Positions 42,498 through 51,540 of a DNA stretch of 64,000 nucleotides are shown in pieces; the stretch's first letter is position 1; each line of letters opens with the position of its first letter. Where the stretch lies: contig NZ_JAKNUS010000003.1 in assembly GCF_023155745.1 (NCBI RefSeq), positions 310,001 to 374,000 of the forward strand, read 5' to 3'. Both the position numbers and the translations under genes were made by a program. Under the pieces are notes generated by a model. It did not search any database. It was not told the origin of the DNA and worked only from the letters and a program-made list of their open reading frames with translations. Source of the stretch: Microbacterium kunmingense (GTDB taxonomy: Bacteria > Actinomycetota > Actinomycetes > Actinomycetales > Microbacteriaceae).

Positions 42498-43364
42498 ATG
42501 TCTCGCGCCCTGACGGACACCACCGCGCTGGAGCAGCCCGGCCGCAGCGTCGGACTGCTCGACGTCTTTCGGCGGCGCTATCTGCTTTCGCTGATCGTTC
42601 GGAAAGAAGTCCAGATCCGGTATCGCGGATCAGTCCTCGGCTGGGCGTGGTCGTACGTGAAGCCCCTCGTCCAATTCGTCGTTTTCTACGTCGCGATCGG
42701 CGTCTTCCTCGGGATGAACGGCCGAGTCGACTTCTTCCCCATCTACCTGCTCGCGGGCATCACCGTGGTGACGTTCTTCAACGAGGCCTTTGCGAACGGC
42801 ACCCGGTCACTTGTCGACAACGCGGCACTCATCAAGAAGATCTATCTCCCTCGGGAGATGTTCCCCGTCTCCAGCATGATGATCGCTGCGGTGAATTCGC
42901 TTCCGCAGATTCTCGTCATCATCGTCATCGCGCTGTTCTTCGGATGGGCACCCTCCCTGGCACACATTGCCGCGCTCCTCCTCGCTCTCGCGATCGTCGC
43001 CTGCCTGGCGACCGGGCTCGGTCTTCTCTTCGGCGCGATCAACGTGACTTTCCGCGACGCGCAGAGCTTCGTCGAAATCATCGTGATGATGTCCGTTTGG
43101 GCATCGCCGGTCATGTACCAGTGGGAGATGGTCGCGGGGCAGCTACCTGAATGGCTCTTTACGGTCTACCGACTCAACCCCATCACCCCCGCGGTAGAGC
43201 TCTTCCACTATGGGATCTGGTCGCCGCTCAACCCCCGCAACGGACAGTTGTTGCCCGATCTCTGGCTCTTCTCCGGGATCGCGATGGCAACATCCCTCAT
43301 CGTGCTCGTCGTCGGGCAACTCGTCTTCCGCAGATTGGAGGGGCGCTTTGCTCAAGACCTCTGA
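42498..43364 (+). CDS. Polysaccharide ABC exporter permease (Wzm-like, second system)
   Basis: A 288-residue ABC-2 permease with six membrane helices. RYLLSLIVRKEVQIRYRGSVLGWAWSYVKPL forms the usual N-terminal amphipathic region; SVWASPVMYQWEMV and FTVYRLNPITPAVELF are family blocks. It is clearly distinct in sequence from the permease at 20907. Start ATG 42498 follows GAGGA. Its 3' end overlaps the ATPase gene by 17 bases. Confidence 0.9.
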   Translation: MSRALTDTTALEQPGRSVGLLDVFRRRYLLSLIVRKEVQIRYRGSVLGWAWSYVKPLVQFVVFYVAIGVFLGMNGRVDFFPIYLLAGITVVTFFNEAFANGTRSLVDNAALIKKIYLPREMFPVSSMMIAAVNSLPQILVIIVIALFFGWAPSLAHIAALLLALAIVACLATGLGLLFGAINVTFRDAQSFVEIIVMMSVWASPVMYQWEMVAGQLPEWLFTVYRLNPITPAVELFHYGIWSPLNPRNGQLLPDLWLFSGIAMATSLIVLVVGQLVFRRLEGRFAQDL

Positions 43365-44094
43365 CCTGACAGGAACAACGTCGAGCATCGTCGTCGAGGA
43401 CGTGCGAAAAGAGTTCAAGCTCCGGCACACCCACTCGATCAAGGAGACATTCCTTGCAGCCGTGCGGCGGAAACCGTTGACGACGGACTTCCGCGCGCTC
43501 GACGGAGTGTCCTTCGCCATCGAAGAAGGCGAGTCGGTTGCCCTCCTCGGCTTCAACGGCTCTGGCAAATCAACGATGCTGAAGCTGATTTCGGGAGTTC
43601 TGACGCCGGACCACGGATCGGTCCGAACCCGAGGCAGAGTGGCCGGGTTGATCGAAGTCGGCGCTGGGTTCCACCCGGATCTCTCCGGGAGAGAGAACAT
43701 CTATCTGAATGCTGCGATTCTGGGGATGACCAAGAAGGAGACGCTGGCGCGCTTCGATGACATCGTTGCCTTCAGCGAGATCGAGCAGTTCATCGATACC
43801 GAGGTCAAGCACTACTCCTCCGGTATGTTCCTGCGTCTGGCGTTCTCCGTCGCTATACACACCGAAGTCGACATTCTGCTCATCGACGAGATTCTGTCGG
43901 TCGGAGACGAGCCGTTCCAGAAGAAGTGTCTGGCGCGCATCCGCGAGTTGCACGCCGACGGGAAGACGATGGTCGTGGTCTCTCACGACCTCGACATGGT
44001 GTCGCAGCTCTGTCAGCGAGGCATCCTTCTTCGCTCGGGGCAGGTGGAGTTCGACGGCGACAGTAAGCGGGCCGTGGAACTGATGCGTTCCTGA
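43348..44094 (+). CDS. Polysaccharide ABC exporter ATPase (Wzt-like, second system)
   Basis: A 248-residue ATPase: Walker A GFNGSGKST (68-76), signature YSSGM (156-160), Walker B ILLIDE (176-181), switch His in VVVSHDLD. The KHTHS-like segment ahead of FRALDGVSF and IEVGAGFHPDLSGRENIYLNA are typical of teichoic-acid/O-antigen exporters (TagH, Wzt). The best start is TTG 43348, preceded by GGAGG at 43338-43342. No in-frame ATG lies nearby, and a start further upstream would run deep into the permease gene. Confidence 0.88.
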   Translation: MLKTSDLTGTTSSIVVEDVRKEFKLRHTHSIKETFLAAVRRKPLTTDFRALDGVSFAIEEGESVALLGFNGSGKSTMLKLISGVLTPDHGSVRTRGRVAGLIEVGAGFHPDLSGRENIYLNAAILGMTKKETLARFDDIVAFSEIEQFIDTEVKHYSSGMFLRLAFSVAIHTEVDILLIDEILSVGDEPFQKKCLARIRELHADGKTMVVVSHDLDMVSQLCQRGILLRSGQVEFDGDSKRAVELMRS

Positions 44095-44132
44095 CCTCTG
44101 GTCTAGGTCAACATCGACAGGGAGCGAGCACA

Positions 44133-45146
44133 CTGATTTCACCGAAAGTATCCATCGTCGTTCGTACGAAGGACCGACCCGACCTGCTCAGCCGTGCGTT
44201 CCGGAGCATCCTGCACCAGACGTACAACGACTGGGAGTGCATCGTCGTGAACGACGGGGGTGATCCGGCCGTCCTGGAGGGTGTGCTCACGTCGGTCCAG
44301 ATGGATATGGACGAACGGGTCAAGATCATTCGGAACGAGGAATCGTTGGGACGCTGGCCTGCTGCGAACGCAGGAATACGCCAATCCGCTGGTACCTACG
44401 TCGCACTCCATGACGACGATGACTCATGGCACCCACGCTTTCTCGAAGCGACCGTCGGCTTTCTGGACGTGAACTGCGACGAGCTAGGGGTGATTGCGCG
44501 CGCTGAGGTGATTCACGAGGCACTTCGCGGAACGGAGGTTGTGGAAGAGGGCCGATACATCCTGGAGGAGCACAATCCGGAAGTTCTCCTCGTCGACCTC
44601 CTTCACTTCAACCGATTCGTGCCGATTCAGTTCCTCTATCGCCGAAGCCTCCACGACCAGTTCGGTCTCTACGACGAGCGACTCCCGGCGGCTGCGGACT
44701 GGGCGTTCAACCTGCTGGTGTGCTCGGCGAAATCGATTCGATACGTCTCCGGTGAAGTGCTCGCCTACTGGCATCAGCGTCCGTCGGAGACGGGCCCGGA
44801 GGGAAACAGCGTCTTCGCAGCCACCGACGATCATGAGAGGGCGGACCGGGCGTTTCGAGATGAGCAACTCCGCGCCTTCATCGCGACGCACGGTGCCGGA
44901 CTTCCCCTCATCCTTGCGTCACAGAAAGACGCGATCACGTTGCGCGCTGAGCAGACGGATGCCCGGCAGGATCGGCACACTGAAACGCTTCTCGCTGCGA
45001 TCAGGGAGCAACAAGCGCGGCTCGAGCAATTGTCCACATCCGTCGACAGGATCCAGCATCACCTCGATCGGATGTTGGACACACGCATCCGCGGATTCCT
45101 GTGGCGACAGAAGCAGCGCCTCAAGCAAAGGCGCTTCCGCCTCTGA
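44133..45146 (+). CDS. Glycosyltransferase family 2 with non-standard start codon
   Basis: A GT2 of about 337 residues. The reading frame, open from a TAA at 44064, has no ATG, GTG or TTG before the GTG at 44247, yet the conserved first strand (VSIVVRTKDRPDLL) and RSILHQTYNDWECIVVNDG lie upstream of it and must be translated. CTG at 44133, 8 bases after GGAG (44121-44124), is the likeliest start; CTG 44091, overlapping the ATPase stop as CTGA, is an alternative. Further motifs: VALHDDDDSWHPRF, AADWAFNLLV. The C-terminal 100 residues form a coiled coil (about 245-325) and a basic tail. Confidence 0.8.
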   Translation: MISPKVSIVVRTKDRPDLLSRAFRSILHQTYNDWECIVVNDGGDPAVLEGVLTSVQMDMDERVKIIRNEESLGRWPAANAGIRQSAGTYVALHDDDDSWHPRFLEATVGFLDVNCDELGVIARAEVIHEALRGTEVVEEGRYILEEHNPEVLLVDLLHFNRFVPIQFLYRRSLHDQFGLYDERLPAAADWAFNLLVCSAKSIRYVSGEVLAYWHQRPSETGPEGNSVFAATDDHERADRAFRDEQLRAFIATHGAGLPLILASQKDAITLRAEQTDARQDRHTETLLAAIREQQARLEQLSTSVDRIQHHLDRMLDTRIRGFLWRQKQRLKQRRFRL

Positions 45147-45149
45147 CGC

Positions 45150-46283
45150 TCACAGGTCGGCGTGCAGGTGCCAGACCTTGTCGGCCGCCTCGGCCCATGA
45201 GAACGCCCGCCCGCGGTCGGCCGCGAGCACGCCCAGCCGCTCCGCGGCCGACACCGACCCGAGCGCCTCTTCCAACGCCGACCCGAGCGCCTCACTGAGC
45301 ACCGCGTCATCCGCCTCGTCCACGAGCTGACCGCCGTCCGAGATCACCTCGGCGTGCGAATCGGATGCCGCGGCGAGAACCGGCACGCCGAGGGTCAGCG
45401 CATCGACAACCCGCCACGGGAACGCCTCGCGCCGCGACGGCGCCAAGAAGGCCAGTGCCGCACCGAACACCGCCGCACGGTCCCAGGTCTCCAACGCCCC
45501 GCGCACGTGCAGCCGTCGCTCCGGAAGCCCCGCCGCTTCGGCGAGGTCGGCGATCGCCGGCTCCTCCCCCTCGGGCGCATCGATGACCACGACGGGCAGG
45601 TCCACGCCCGCTCGCGCCACCGCGGCCAGCCCGACCGCAAGACCGTCCGAGACTCGTGACGCCGATCCGGCGAGCAGCACGAAGCCCTCAGGCAGATCCA
45701 GCTCGCGCCGCCGGCCCACCTCGTCGTTCGGCACCGCGAAGCCGAGCGGCGCGGCGCCGGGGATCACGCGGATCCGCTCTCCCAGATTCACGACCCCGGC
45801 GATGCGGCGTGCGAGCGCGTGGGTCGGCACCACGACGGCGTCGGCGTGCTTCGCGGCACGCTTGATCATCGCCCGCTGGAACGACAGCGCACCGCGCGAG
45901 AGCTCTCCCGCGGCATCCCATGCCCGGCTGTCCCAGACGGTCACGACGGTCTGATCGTGGTTGTGCACGCGGTCGTGCCGCACGAGCGGCGCCATCAGCG
46001 TCGGCGAATGGATCATCCCCGCGCCGATGCCCGTGGGGGCACCCAGCTGCACGGCCATCGACAGCTCGCGGCGCGGCAGCGCCGCAGGATGCACCCCCGC
46101 AAGGCCGGGGACGGCGGCACGCAGCGCCGTGGCATCCGTCTGCGCCGGCACGATCGCTTCGACCTCGGTTCCCGAGGGGGCCCCGGCGACGAGTGCGCGG
46201 GCGAGTTCGCGGGATGCCTCGGCGAGGTCGTTGTCGGTCGGCACCGCGACCTGGTCGAGCATGACTCGGAGCGTGGCGGTCAT
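45150..46283 (-). CDS. Glycosyltransferase family 4
   Basis: A 377-residue GT-B protein: TVVTVWDSRAWDAAGELSRGALSFQRAMIKRAAKHADAVVVPT is the usual mid-domain block, with RIRVIPGAAPLGF, VLLAGSASRVSDGLAVGLAAV and LAPSRREAFPWRVVDALTLGVPVLAA carrying the donor-site Glu. Donor and acceptor are unknown. The ATG at 46283 overlaps the LCP stop (TGATG), so it is made with the LCP protein. It is convergent with the previous gene, with only 3 bases between. Confidence 0.88.
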   Translation of the reverse strand: MTATLRVMLDQVAVPTDNDLAEASRELARALVAGAPSGTEVEAIVPAQTDATALRAAVPGLAGVHPAALPRRELSMAVQLGAPTGIGAGMIHSPTLMAPLVRHDRVHNHDQTVVTVWDSRAWDAAGELSRGALSFQRAMIKRAAKHADAVVVPTHALARRIAGVVNLGERIRVIPGAAPLGFAVPNDEVGRRRELDLPEGFVLLAGSASRVSDGLAVGLAAVARAGVDLPVVVIDAPEGEEPAIADLAEAAGLPERRLHVRGALETWDRAAVFGAALAFLAPSRREAFPWRVVDALTLGVPVLAAASDSHAEVISDGGQLVDEADDAVLSEALGSALEEALGSVSAAERLGVLAADRGRAFSWAEAADKVWHLHADL

Positions 46284-47734
46284 CAGCCCTCCGGCGTGGG
46301 CGTCGGGGTGGGCGGATGCAGGGCGGTGCGCACGAGCTCCTGCACGTAGGCGTAGTCGGGGTCGTACTCGTCGATGCCGAACTCGGGGATGAGCTCGATC
46401 GTGGTGACCGGCTGCTCCTGCGCCTTCAGCGCCAGGTCGGCAAGATACGGCAGAAGCGACTGCGGCAGGTCGGTCTGGACGATGTCGGCACCTGCTGCGG
46501 CGATGTCCTGGAAACGGGTCAGCACCGTCTGCGGCGTGAACTGGTTGAGGATCGCCTGCTGCAGGATGCGCTGGCGCTGCATGCGGTCGAAATCGCTCGT
46601 GGTGTACCGCGAGCGGGCGTACCACTGGGCGGTGTCGCCGTCCATGCGCTGCAGCCCGGGCTCGATCCAGCCGATCGCCCACTCCTCGGCGGGCTGGCCG
46701 TCGTAGGCCGGACCGCCGCCCTTGGGCAGTCGCTCGGCGACCTCGATCTCCACACCGCCGAGCGCGTCGACGAGGGAGGCGAAGCCGTGCATGTCGATGA
46801 AGACGTAGTACGGGATCTCGATCCCGAGGATGCCTTCGGCGGCATCTTTCGTCGCCTCGATCCCGGGAGCCGAGCCGTTCGCGACGGCGTCGGGGTAGAG
46901 GGCGTTGCCGTCCTGGCAGACCTCCACCTCGGTGCGCAGCTGATTGATGCCGCTCCCCCACCCGCAGGTCGGGTCGGCGACGCCCTGGTGGCCGTCGGGA
47001 TAGCGGTCTTGCATCGGTCCCGGTGCGAAGGGGAAGTGGGGCATGTCGCGCGGGATGCCGGTGATCGTCGTCGCACCGGTGTCGGCGTTCACCGACACGA
47101 CCGAGATGCTGTCGAACCGCATCGAATCGCGACCCTCGCCGCTGTCGGCACCCAGGAGCAGGATGTTGTAGTACCCGTCGGAGGGAGGAACGGAGGGGCC
47201 GCTCACGCCGAAGATCGCCCCGAGGGTGTCACGCGCGGTGCCCGTCACCTGGGCGGCGTAGCCGACGGTGCCGCTCGCGACCACGAGGAGGGCGACGGCG
47301 AGCGCGGCGATGCCGAAACGGGCGCCGCGCCCGGTGCGCACGAGGCGGACGAGGCGGAGCGTGTCGATGGTCAGCACGATCCACAGGGCGGCATACGCGA
47401 TGAGGATCACCTGGATGAGGAGGAGCACGAACCAGTTCGTCGCGAGGGTGAGGAAGATCGTCTGCGCGAACGCGGAGGTCAGCACCGCGCCCACCGCGAG
47501 CAGCCAGGAGATGAGGGTGGCGGTGATGCCCACGCGACCGAGACGCCGATTGCCGGCGACCACCTGGGCAGAGCCCGGGAGGAGGAAGTTGAGCCCGACG
47601 AGCCACCAGCCGCGCTTGGTCATCATCGCGGTCGACCCGGCGTCGGGGAAGCGCAGCGGACGCTCTTCCAGCACGCGGCCACGTGCGCCGGACGATCCGC
47701 GCGCCGTCGTGCGCGGAGGACTCGCCACACTCAC
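46283..47734 (-). CDS. LytR-CpsA-Psr (LCP) family glycopolymer transferase
   Basis: A 483-residue membrane protein. An N-terminal region with about four helices (40-165) is followed by an extracellular LCP domain (about 190-420): [46 protein letters not shown] and [25 protein letters not shown] with the catalytic Arg and Asp residues. LCP enzymes move glycopolymers from undecaprenyl phosphate to peptidoglycan, or in mycobacteria join arabinogalactan. Four N-terminal helices instead of one is an actinobacterial variant. GTG start overlaps purE (GTGA). Confidence 0.92.
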   Translation of the reverse strand: MSVASPPRTTARGSSGARGRVLEERPLRFPDAGSTAMMTKRGWWLVGLNFLLPGSAQVVAGNRRLGRVGITATLISWLLAVGAVLTSAFAQTIFLTLATNWFVLLLIQVILIAYAALWIVLTIDTLRLVRLVRTGRGARFGIAALAVALLVVASGTVGYAAQVTGTARDTLGAIFGVSGPSVPPSDGYYNILLLGADSGEGRDSMRFDSISVVSVNADTGATTITGIPRDMPHFPFAPGPMQDRYPDGHQGVADPTCGWGSGINQLRTEVEVCQDGNALYPDAVANGSAPGIEATKDAAEGILGIEIPYYVFIDMHGFASLVDALGGVEIEVAERLPKGGGPAYDGQPAEEWAIGWIEPGLQRMDGDTAQWYARSRYTTSDFDRMQRQRILQQAILNQFTPQTVLTRFQDIAAAGADIVQTDLPQSLLPYLADLALKAQEQPVTTIELIPEFGIDEYDPDYAYVQELVRTALHPPTPTPTPEG

Positions 47735-48297
47735 AGCGAATCCTTCAGGCGACGGTTCTTCTCCTCGACAGCGGCTTCGAGGTCGCGGGCGTACGCCTCG
47801 ACCTGCTCCGCGACGCGGGGGTCGCCCGAACCGAGGATGCGGACGGCGAGGAGCCCGGCGTTCTTCGCGCCGTTGATCGACACGGTGGCGACCGGGATGC
47901 CCGCGGGCATCTGCACGATGCTCAGCAGCGAGTCGAGGCCGTCGAGCGTCGCCAGCTGCACCGGCACGCCGACGACGGGCAGAGCGGTGACCGAGGCCAG
48001 CATGCCCGGGAGGTGAGCGGCGCCTCCGGCGCCGGCGATGATCACTCGGATGCCGCGGGCCCGCGCCCCGCGCCCGTAGGCCATGAGCTTGTCGGGCGTG
48101 CGGTGGGCTGAGACGACCTCGACCTCGTGCGGGATTCCGAAGTCGGTCAGCGCCTGGGAAGCGTCGCTCATGACGCGCCAGTCGGAGTCGGACCCCATGA
48201 CCACGCCGACCAGCGGATCGGTGGCCGCGTGCAGCGGGGTGTCGTGATGCGGAGCGGTGCGCGCGTCGGATTCAGCGCTCGCGAAAGACCCAGTCAC
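47731..48297 (-). CDS. purE: 5-(carboxyamino)imidazole ribonucleotide mutase
   Basis: A 188-residue class I PurE, de novo purine synthesis: VMGSDSDW (33-40), SAHRTP (63-68), [12 protein letters not shown] (88-99) with the catalytic His. The first 28 residues are an unconserved extension. GTG start at 48297 lies 6 bases after TAGCCT, a leaderless layout. Downstream, the LCP gene overlaps it by four bases, joining a housekeeping gene to wall assembly as in related actinobacteria. Confidence 0.95.
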   Translation of the reverse strand: MTGSFASAESDARTAPHHDTPLHAATDPLVGVVMGSDSDWRVMSDASQALTDFGIPHEVEVVSAHRTPDKLMAYGRGARARGIRVIIAGAGGAAHLPGMLASVTALPVVGVPVQLATLDGLDSLLSIVQMPAGIPVATVSINGAKNAGLLAVRILGSGDPRVAEQVEAYARDLEAAVEEKNRRLKDSL

Positions 48298-48303
48298 CCG
48301 ATA

Positions 48304-48309
48304 AGGCTA
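48304..48309 (-). promoter_or_regulatory. Leaderless -10 (TAGCCT) of purE
   Basis: TAGCCT on the minus strand lies exactly 6 bases before the GTG at 48297. Confidence 0.5.
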
Positions 48310-48353
48310 GGGCGCCGAACTGGAAGAAGCCCGCAACGGCGCGCAAGCGCCGG

Positions 48354-48408
48354 TGCTGAGGGTGCCGTCGGCGCGCTGCGCCGCTGCTGAGGGTACCGTC
48401 GGCGCGCT
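48354..48408. repeat. 24-bp direct repeat between purK and purE
   Basis: Two copies beginning TGCTGAGGGT and ending CCGTCGGCGCGCT (48354-48377 and 48385-48408) differ at one base, with a 31-base period. The second copy touches the last base of the purK stop codon. Probably an intergenic repeat; function unknown. Confidence 0.7.
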
Positions 48409-49541
48409 CAGTCGAGGAAGACCGCCGCCGCCGCCCGCGCAGCGTAGGCGACATCGTCGAGGTCGTCGCCTGACACGTTGACGTGCCCCACCTTGCGGCC
48501 CGGCCGCGGCGACTTGCCGTACGTGTGCACCTTGGCCTCGGGGTGGCGGGCCATCGCGTCGCCGAAGCGGTCGGTGAGCCCGCCGCTGGACGGCCCGCCG
48601 AGGATGTTGATCATGACCGTCCACGGAGCCTTGGGCGCCGGGTCGCCGAGCGGCAGGTCGAGAACCGCGCGGAGGTGCTGCTCGAACTGGCTCGTGACGG
48701 CGCCGTCCTGCGTCCAGTGGCCGCTGTTGTGCGGCCGCATCGCGAGCTCGTTCACGAGCACCCGGTCCGCAGTCTCGAACAGCTCGACCGCCAGCATCCC
48801 CGCCACATCCAGCCCTTCGGCGATGCCGACGGCGATCTCGCTCGTCACCTGCTGCTCGCGCTCCCCGGTGCGCTGCGCAGGAGCGAGCACCTCGGCGCAG
48901 ACACCGTCGCGCTGCACGGTCTCCACGAGCGGATACGCGCGCACCTCCCCGGAGGGGCGCCGCGCGACCTGCTGGGCGAGCTCGCGGGTGAAGGGCACGA
49001 GCTCTTCGATGAGCAGCTCACCCCCGCGTCCGTCCTCGGCGAGCGCCGTGAACCAGTCGTCGGCGTCGTGCGCCGACGACACCACCCGCACCCCCTTGCC
49101 GTCGTAGCCGCCCCGCGGCGTCTTCACCACGGCGCGGCCGCCGTGGTCGGCGAGGAACGCTTCGACCCCGGCGGCGTCGCCGACCGCCGCCCAATCGGGC
49201 TGCGGCATGCCGAGCTCTGCGAGCCGGCGCCGCATGTGCAGCTTGTCCTGCGCGAACTGAAGGGCATGCGGGCCCGGGCGTACGGCGACGCCCGCGTCGA
49301 CGAGAGCAGCCAGAACATCCTGCGGCACGTGCTCGTGATCGAAGGTGATGACATCGACGTCGCGGGCGAAACGCAGCACGGTGTCGGCGTCGCGGTAGTC
49401 ACCGACCGCGGTGGCGGCGAGCGCCGCGGCCATGCCCTCGTCCTCGGCGAGCACCCGCAGCTCGACGCCCAGCTCGACGGCGGGCGCGATCATCATGCGC
49501 GCCAACTGTCCTCCGCCGACGACTCCGACTCGCAACGCCAT
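48408..49541 (-). CDS. purK: N5-carboxyaminoimidazole ribonucleotide synthase
   Basis: A 377-residue ATP-grasp enzyme acting just before PurE in purine synthesis. VGVVGGGQLARMM (5-17), FDHEHVP, VVKTPRGGYDGKGV, EELVPFTRELA and NELAMRPHNSGHWT are characteristic. Start at ATG 49541 follows GGAAGG 10 bases upstream; the longer in-frame start adds eight unconserved residues. It lies 110 bases upstream of purE, which has its own promoter. Confidence 0.95.
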   Translation of the reverse strand: MALRVGVVGGGQLARMMIAPAVELGVELRVLAEDEGMAAALAATAVGDYRDADTVLRFARDVDVITFDHEHVPQDVLAALVDAGVAVRPGPHALQFAQDKLHMRRRLAELGMPQPDWAAVGDAAGVEAFLADHGGRAVVKTPRGGYDGKGVRVVSSAHDADDWFTALAEDGRGGELLIEELVPFTRELAQQVARRPSGEVRAYPLVETVQRDGVCAEVLAPAQRTGEREQQVTSEIAVGIAEGLDVAGMLAVELFETADRVLVNELAMRPHNSGHWTQDGAVTSQFEQHLRAVLDLPLGDPAPKAPWTVMINILGGPSSGGLTDRFGDAMARHPEAKVHTYGKSPRPGRKVGHVNVSGDDLDDVAYAARAAAAVFLD

Positions 49542-49642
49542 GGGGCATCCTTCCGCTCGACGCATTCTCTGCCGTGGCCATCTTCGCGCAGACGGCCCGT
49601 TCGTGCAGGCCGGCGGTCGCCACCCGAGGCGGCGCCGTCGTC

Positions 49643-50227
49643 TCAGCCGTGCTGCGGCAGTGGCGGGGGCGGCCCGGGCGGATACGGGCCCGACACCGAC
49701 GACTGCGCGTCACGGTGAGCGAGGATCTGGTTGACCTCGACCTGGTCGACGAGCACCTCGTGCACGAGGACGACGCCGGGGATGTTCTTCATCCGCATCG
49801 GCTCGTCGGCCCCGTTGGACAGGGTGAGGGTTCCCGCACCCCACAGCCGCTGCAGCAGTCCGCGGCGCACCTGGATCGTGTAACCCCGCACATGCGACAG
49901 GTCGCGACGGCGGGTCGCGAAGATGCCCGAACGCTCGATGACGCGCCGGGTCGTGATCGTGTAGACGCGGCTCCACCACGCCACGAACGGCAGCAGCACC
50001 AGGAGGAAGACCACCACGGCGGCTGCGGTCAGCAGCATCCAGTTCTCAAAGGGTGCCGGGAGGTTGCCCCAGAAGTATCCGGCGGCACCGGCCACCGCGA
50101 TGAGGATGAGGGCCGACCAGAACAGCCGCCGCGCGTGCGAGCGCACCCGGGCGATCCGCAGCTCGGGCGTCGGCACCCCCGGCGCGGGAGTGGCGGGACG
50201 CCCGGCGAAGCTGGTCGGGTGCGTCAT
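49643..50227 (-). CDS. PH-domain (bPH2) membrane protein
   Basis: A 194-residue protein with two helices (about 34-54 and 62-84) followed by a bacterial PH-like domain (YTITTRRVIERSGIFATRRRDLSHVRGYTI, GAGTLTLSN). The C-terminus is Pro-rich. It corresponds to Rv3278c between purK and birA in M. tuberculosis. Function unknown. GACAAT lies 6 bases before the ATG at 50227. Confidence 0.85.
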   Translation of the reverse strand: MTHPTSFAGRPATPAPGVPTPELRIARVRSHARRLFWSALILIAVAGAAGYFWGNLPAPFENWMLLTAAAVVVFLLVLLPFVAWWSRVYTITTRRVIERSGIFATRRRDLSHVRGYTIQVRRGLLQRLWGAGTLTLSNGADEPMRMKNIPGVVLVHEVLVDQVEVNQILAHRDAQSSVSGPYPPGPPPPLPQHG

Positions 50228-50233
50228 GCACCC

Positions 50234-50239
50234 ATTGTC
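50234..50239 (-). promoter_or_regulatory. Possible leaderless -10 (GACAAT) of the PH-domain gene
   Basis: GACAAT on the minus strand lies exactly 6 bases before the ATG at 50227; it departs from TANNNT at the first base. Confidence 0.3.
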
Positions 50240-50302
50240 GGGGCGGGGCCCGACAATCCGGCGCACCACACCCGGCGCGCGGCGCTCTCGGCCGCGACCG
50301 GA

Positions 50303-51100
50303 TCAGCGCACGTGCACGATGTCGCCGGCCGAGACCGCGGTCTCGATGCCCGTGGCGTCCGCGACGACGAGACGTCCGTCCGCGTCGAGTCGGGTTGCGC
50401 GGCCGGTGAGCCGGGTGCCGTCGGGCAGCTGCACGGCGACGTCGGCGCCGAGGGTGGAGCACAGGGCGCTCACCTCTCCGGAGACTCCGGATGCCGCGGC
50501 ATCCCCTCCCGCGGCGACAAGGGCGCTGAGCTGCTCGTCCAAAGCCGAGAGGAAGTCGGCCACGAGGCGGTCGTCGTCGCACGTGAGGCCGAGGGCCGTG
50601 AAGGAGATGGCAGTGTCGACGGGGAGGTCGGCCCGCGTCATCCGCGTGTTCACCCCGGCGCCGACGACGACGGTGTCGGGATCGCCGGCGACCACCTCGG
50701 CGAGGATGCCGCAGACTTTGCCGCCGTCGATGAGCACGTCGTTCGGCCATTTCAGCGTGGCCGAGTGCGGCGTGCCGCGCAGCTGTGCGCCGACCGCGCG
50801 CGCCATCGCGGCGCCTGCGACGAGCGGGATCCACCCGCGCGCGGCGACCGGCAGGTCGGGCACGCGCACGACGACCGACATCGCCAGGGCGGTGCCGGGC
50901 GGTGTGGTCCAGCTGCGGTCGAGCCGGCCGCGACCGGCGCGCTGGTCGGTGGTGAGGAGGACAGACAGGTGCGGCCAGCCGGCGGGGTCTGCGGCGGCGG
51001 CCGCGAGGACGTCGGCGTTCGTGGAGTCGGTGGACTCGGTGATCTGGACGCGGGGGCTGACGGCGGCGGCGCGGGGATACCCGTCGGTGGGGATCGGCAT
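50303..51100 (-). CDS. birA: Biotin--[acetyl-CoA-carboxylase] ligase
   Basis: A 265-residue biotin protein ligase without an N-terminal DNA-binding domain, so an enzyme and not a repressor. The biotinyl-AMP loop reads GRGRLDRSW (56-64), KWPND (117-121) is present, and Lys128 follows in GGKVCGIL; a C-terminal SH3-like domain ends the protein. It would biotinylate the BCCP domain of the carboxylase alpha subunit encoded at 59774. It lies just ahead of accD, pointing the other way. Confidence 0.94.
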   Translation of the reverse strand: MPIPTDGYPRAAAVSPRVQITESTDSTNADVLAAAAADPAGWPHLSVLLTTDQRAGRGRLDRSWTTPPGTALAMSVVVRVPDLPVAARGWIPLVAGAAMARAVGAQLRGTPHSATLKWPNDVLIDGGKVCGILAEVVAGDPDTVVVGAGVNTRMTRADLPVDTAISFTALGLTCDDDRLVADFLSALDEQLSALVAAGGDAAASGVSGEVSALCSTLGADVAVQLPDGTRLTGRATRLDADGRLVVADATGIETAVSAGDIVHVR

Positions 51101-51106
51101 GCCTTC

Positions 51107-51112
51107 ACCCTA
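51107..51112 (-). promoter_or_regulatory. Leaderless -10 (TAGGGT) of birA
   Basis: TAGGGT on the minus strand lies exactly 6 bases before the ATG at 51100. Confidence 0.5.
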
Positions 51113-51352
51113 TGCGCGGGTGGCGCGCCGCGCGGGGGGCTTGCGCGTGGGGCGGTGCGCGCCCTCGACCTCCCGCGCCGCGCCTGCGCGCTTCGCTTTG
51201 TCCGGCGCGCTCGCCTTCCCGCGCCTCCCGCGCCGCGCCTGCGCGTCTTCGCTTAGTCCGGCGCGCTCGCCCTCCCGCGCCTCCCCGCGCCCGCCCACGT
51301 CCGCCCGCGCCTGCCCGCGCCTGCCCGCGCCCGCCCGCGCCCGCCCGCGCGC
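51113..51352. repeat. GC-rich low-complexity block with 55-bp and 10-bp tandem repeats
   Basis: Within 51101-51540, which holds no supported gene, a unit of 55 bases occurs twice from 51181 and 51236 (CGCCTGCGCG, then GTCCGGCGCGCTCGCC). At 51301-51350 a 10-base unit, CNGCCCGCGC, is repeated five times. The composition is almost only G and C with strong strand skew. Long open frames here are a by-product of this composition. Confidence 0.7.
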
Positions 51353-51426
51353 GGACGATCGGCCGAGCGGAGTACGTTTCCGCGATCGATGTACGCGCCT
51401 GGGCAGATCGTACGCGCGCCGGGAAG
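51353..51426. repeat. Left 74-bp element flanking the DUF559 gene
   Basis: 74 bases starting GGACGATCGGCCGA and ending GCGCGCCGGGAAG, aligning without gaps to the element at 52384-52457 with 19 mismatches (about 74% identity). The first 14 bases are identical, the last 20 almost so, and the middle is variable. ACGATC (51355-51360) and GATCGT (51406-51411) can pair at the ends. GTACGCGCC occurs twice inside. It ends 114 bases before the DUF559 start. Confidence 0.75.
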
Positions 51427-51540
51427 GCGGACCGGCACCCCCGCGGCAACCCTTCCTGCACATGAGCCGCCGGCGCCGACTCATCCCCAGATCGCCGCGC
51501 GGCATGCTCGACCGCCACCCGGCGCCACCATGCTGACCGG

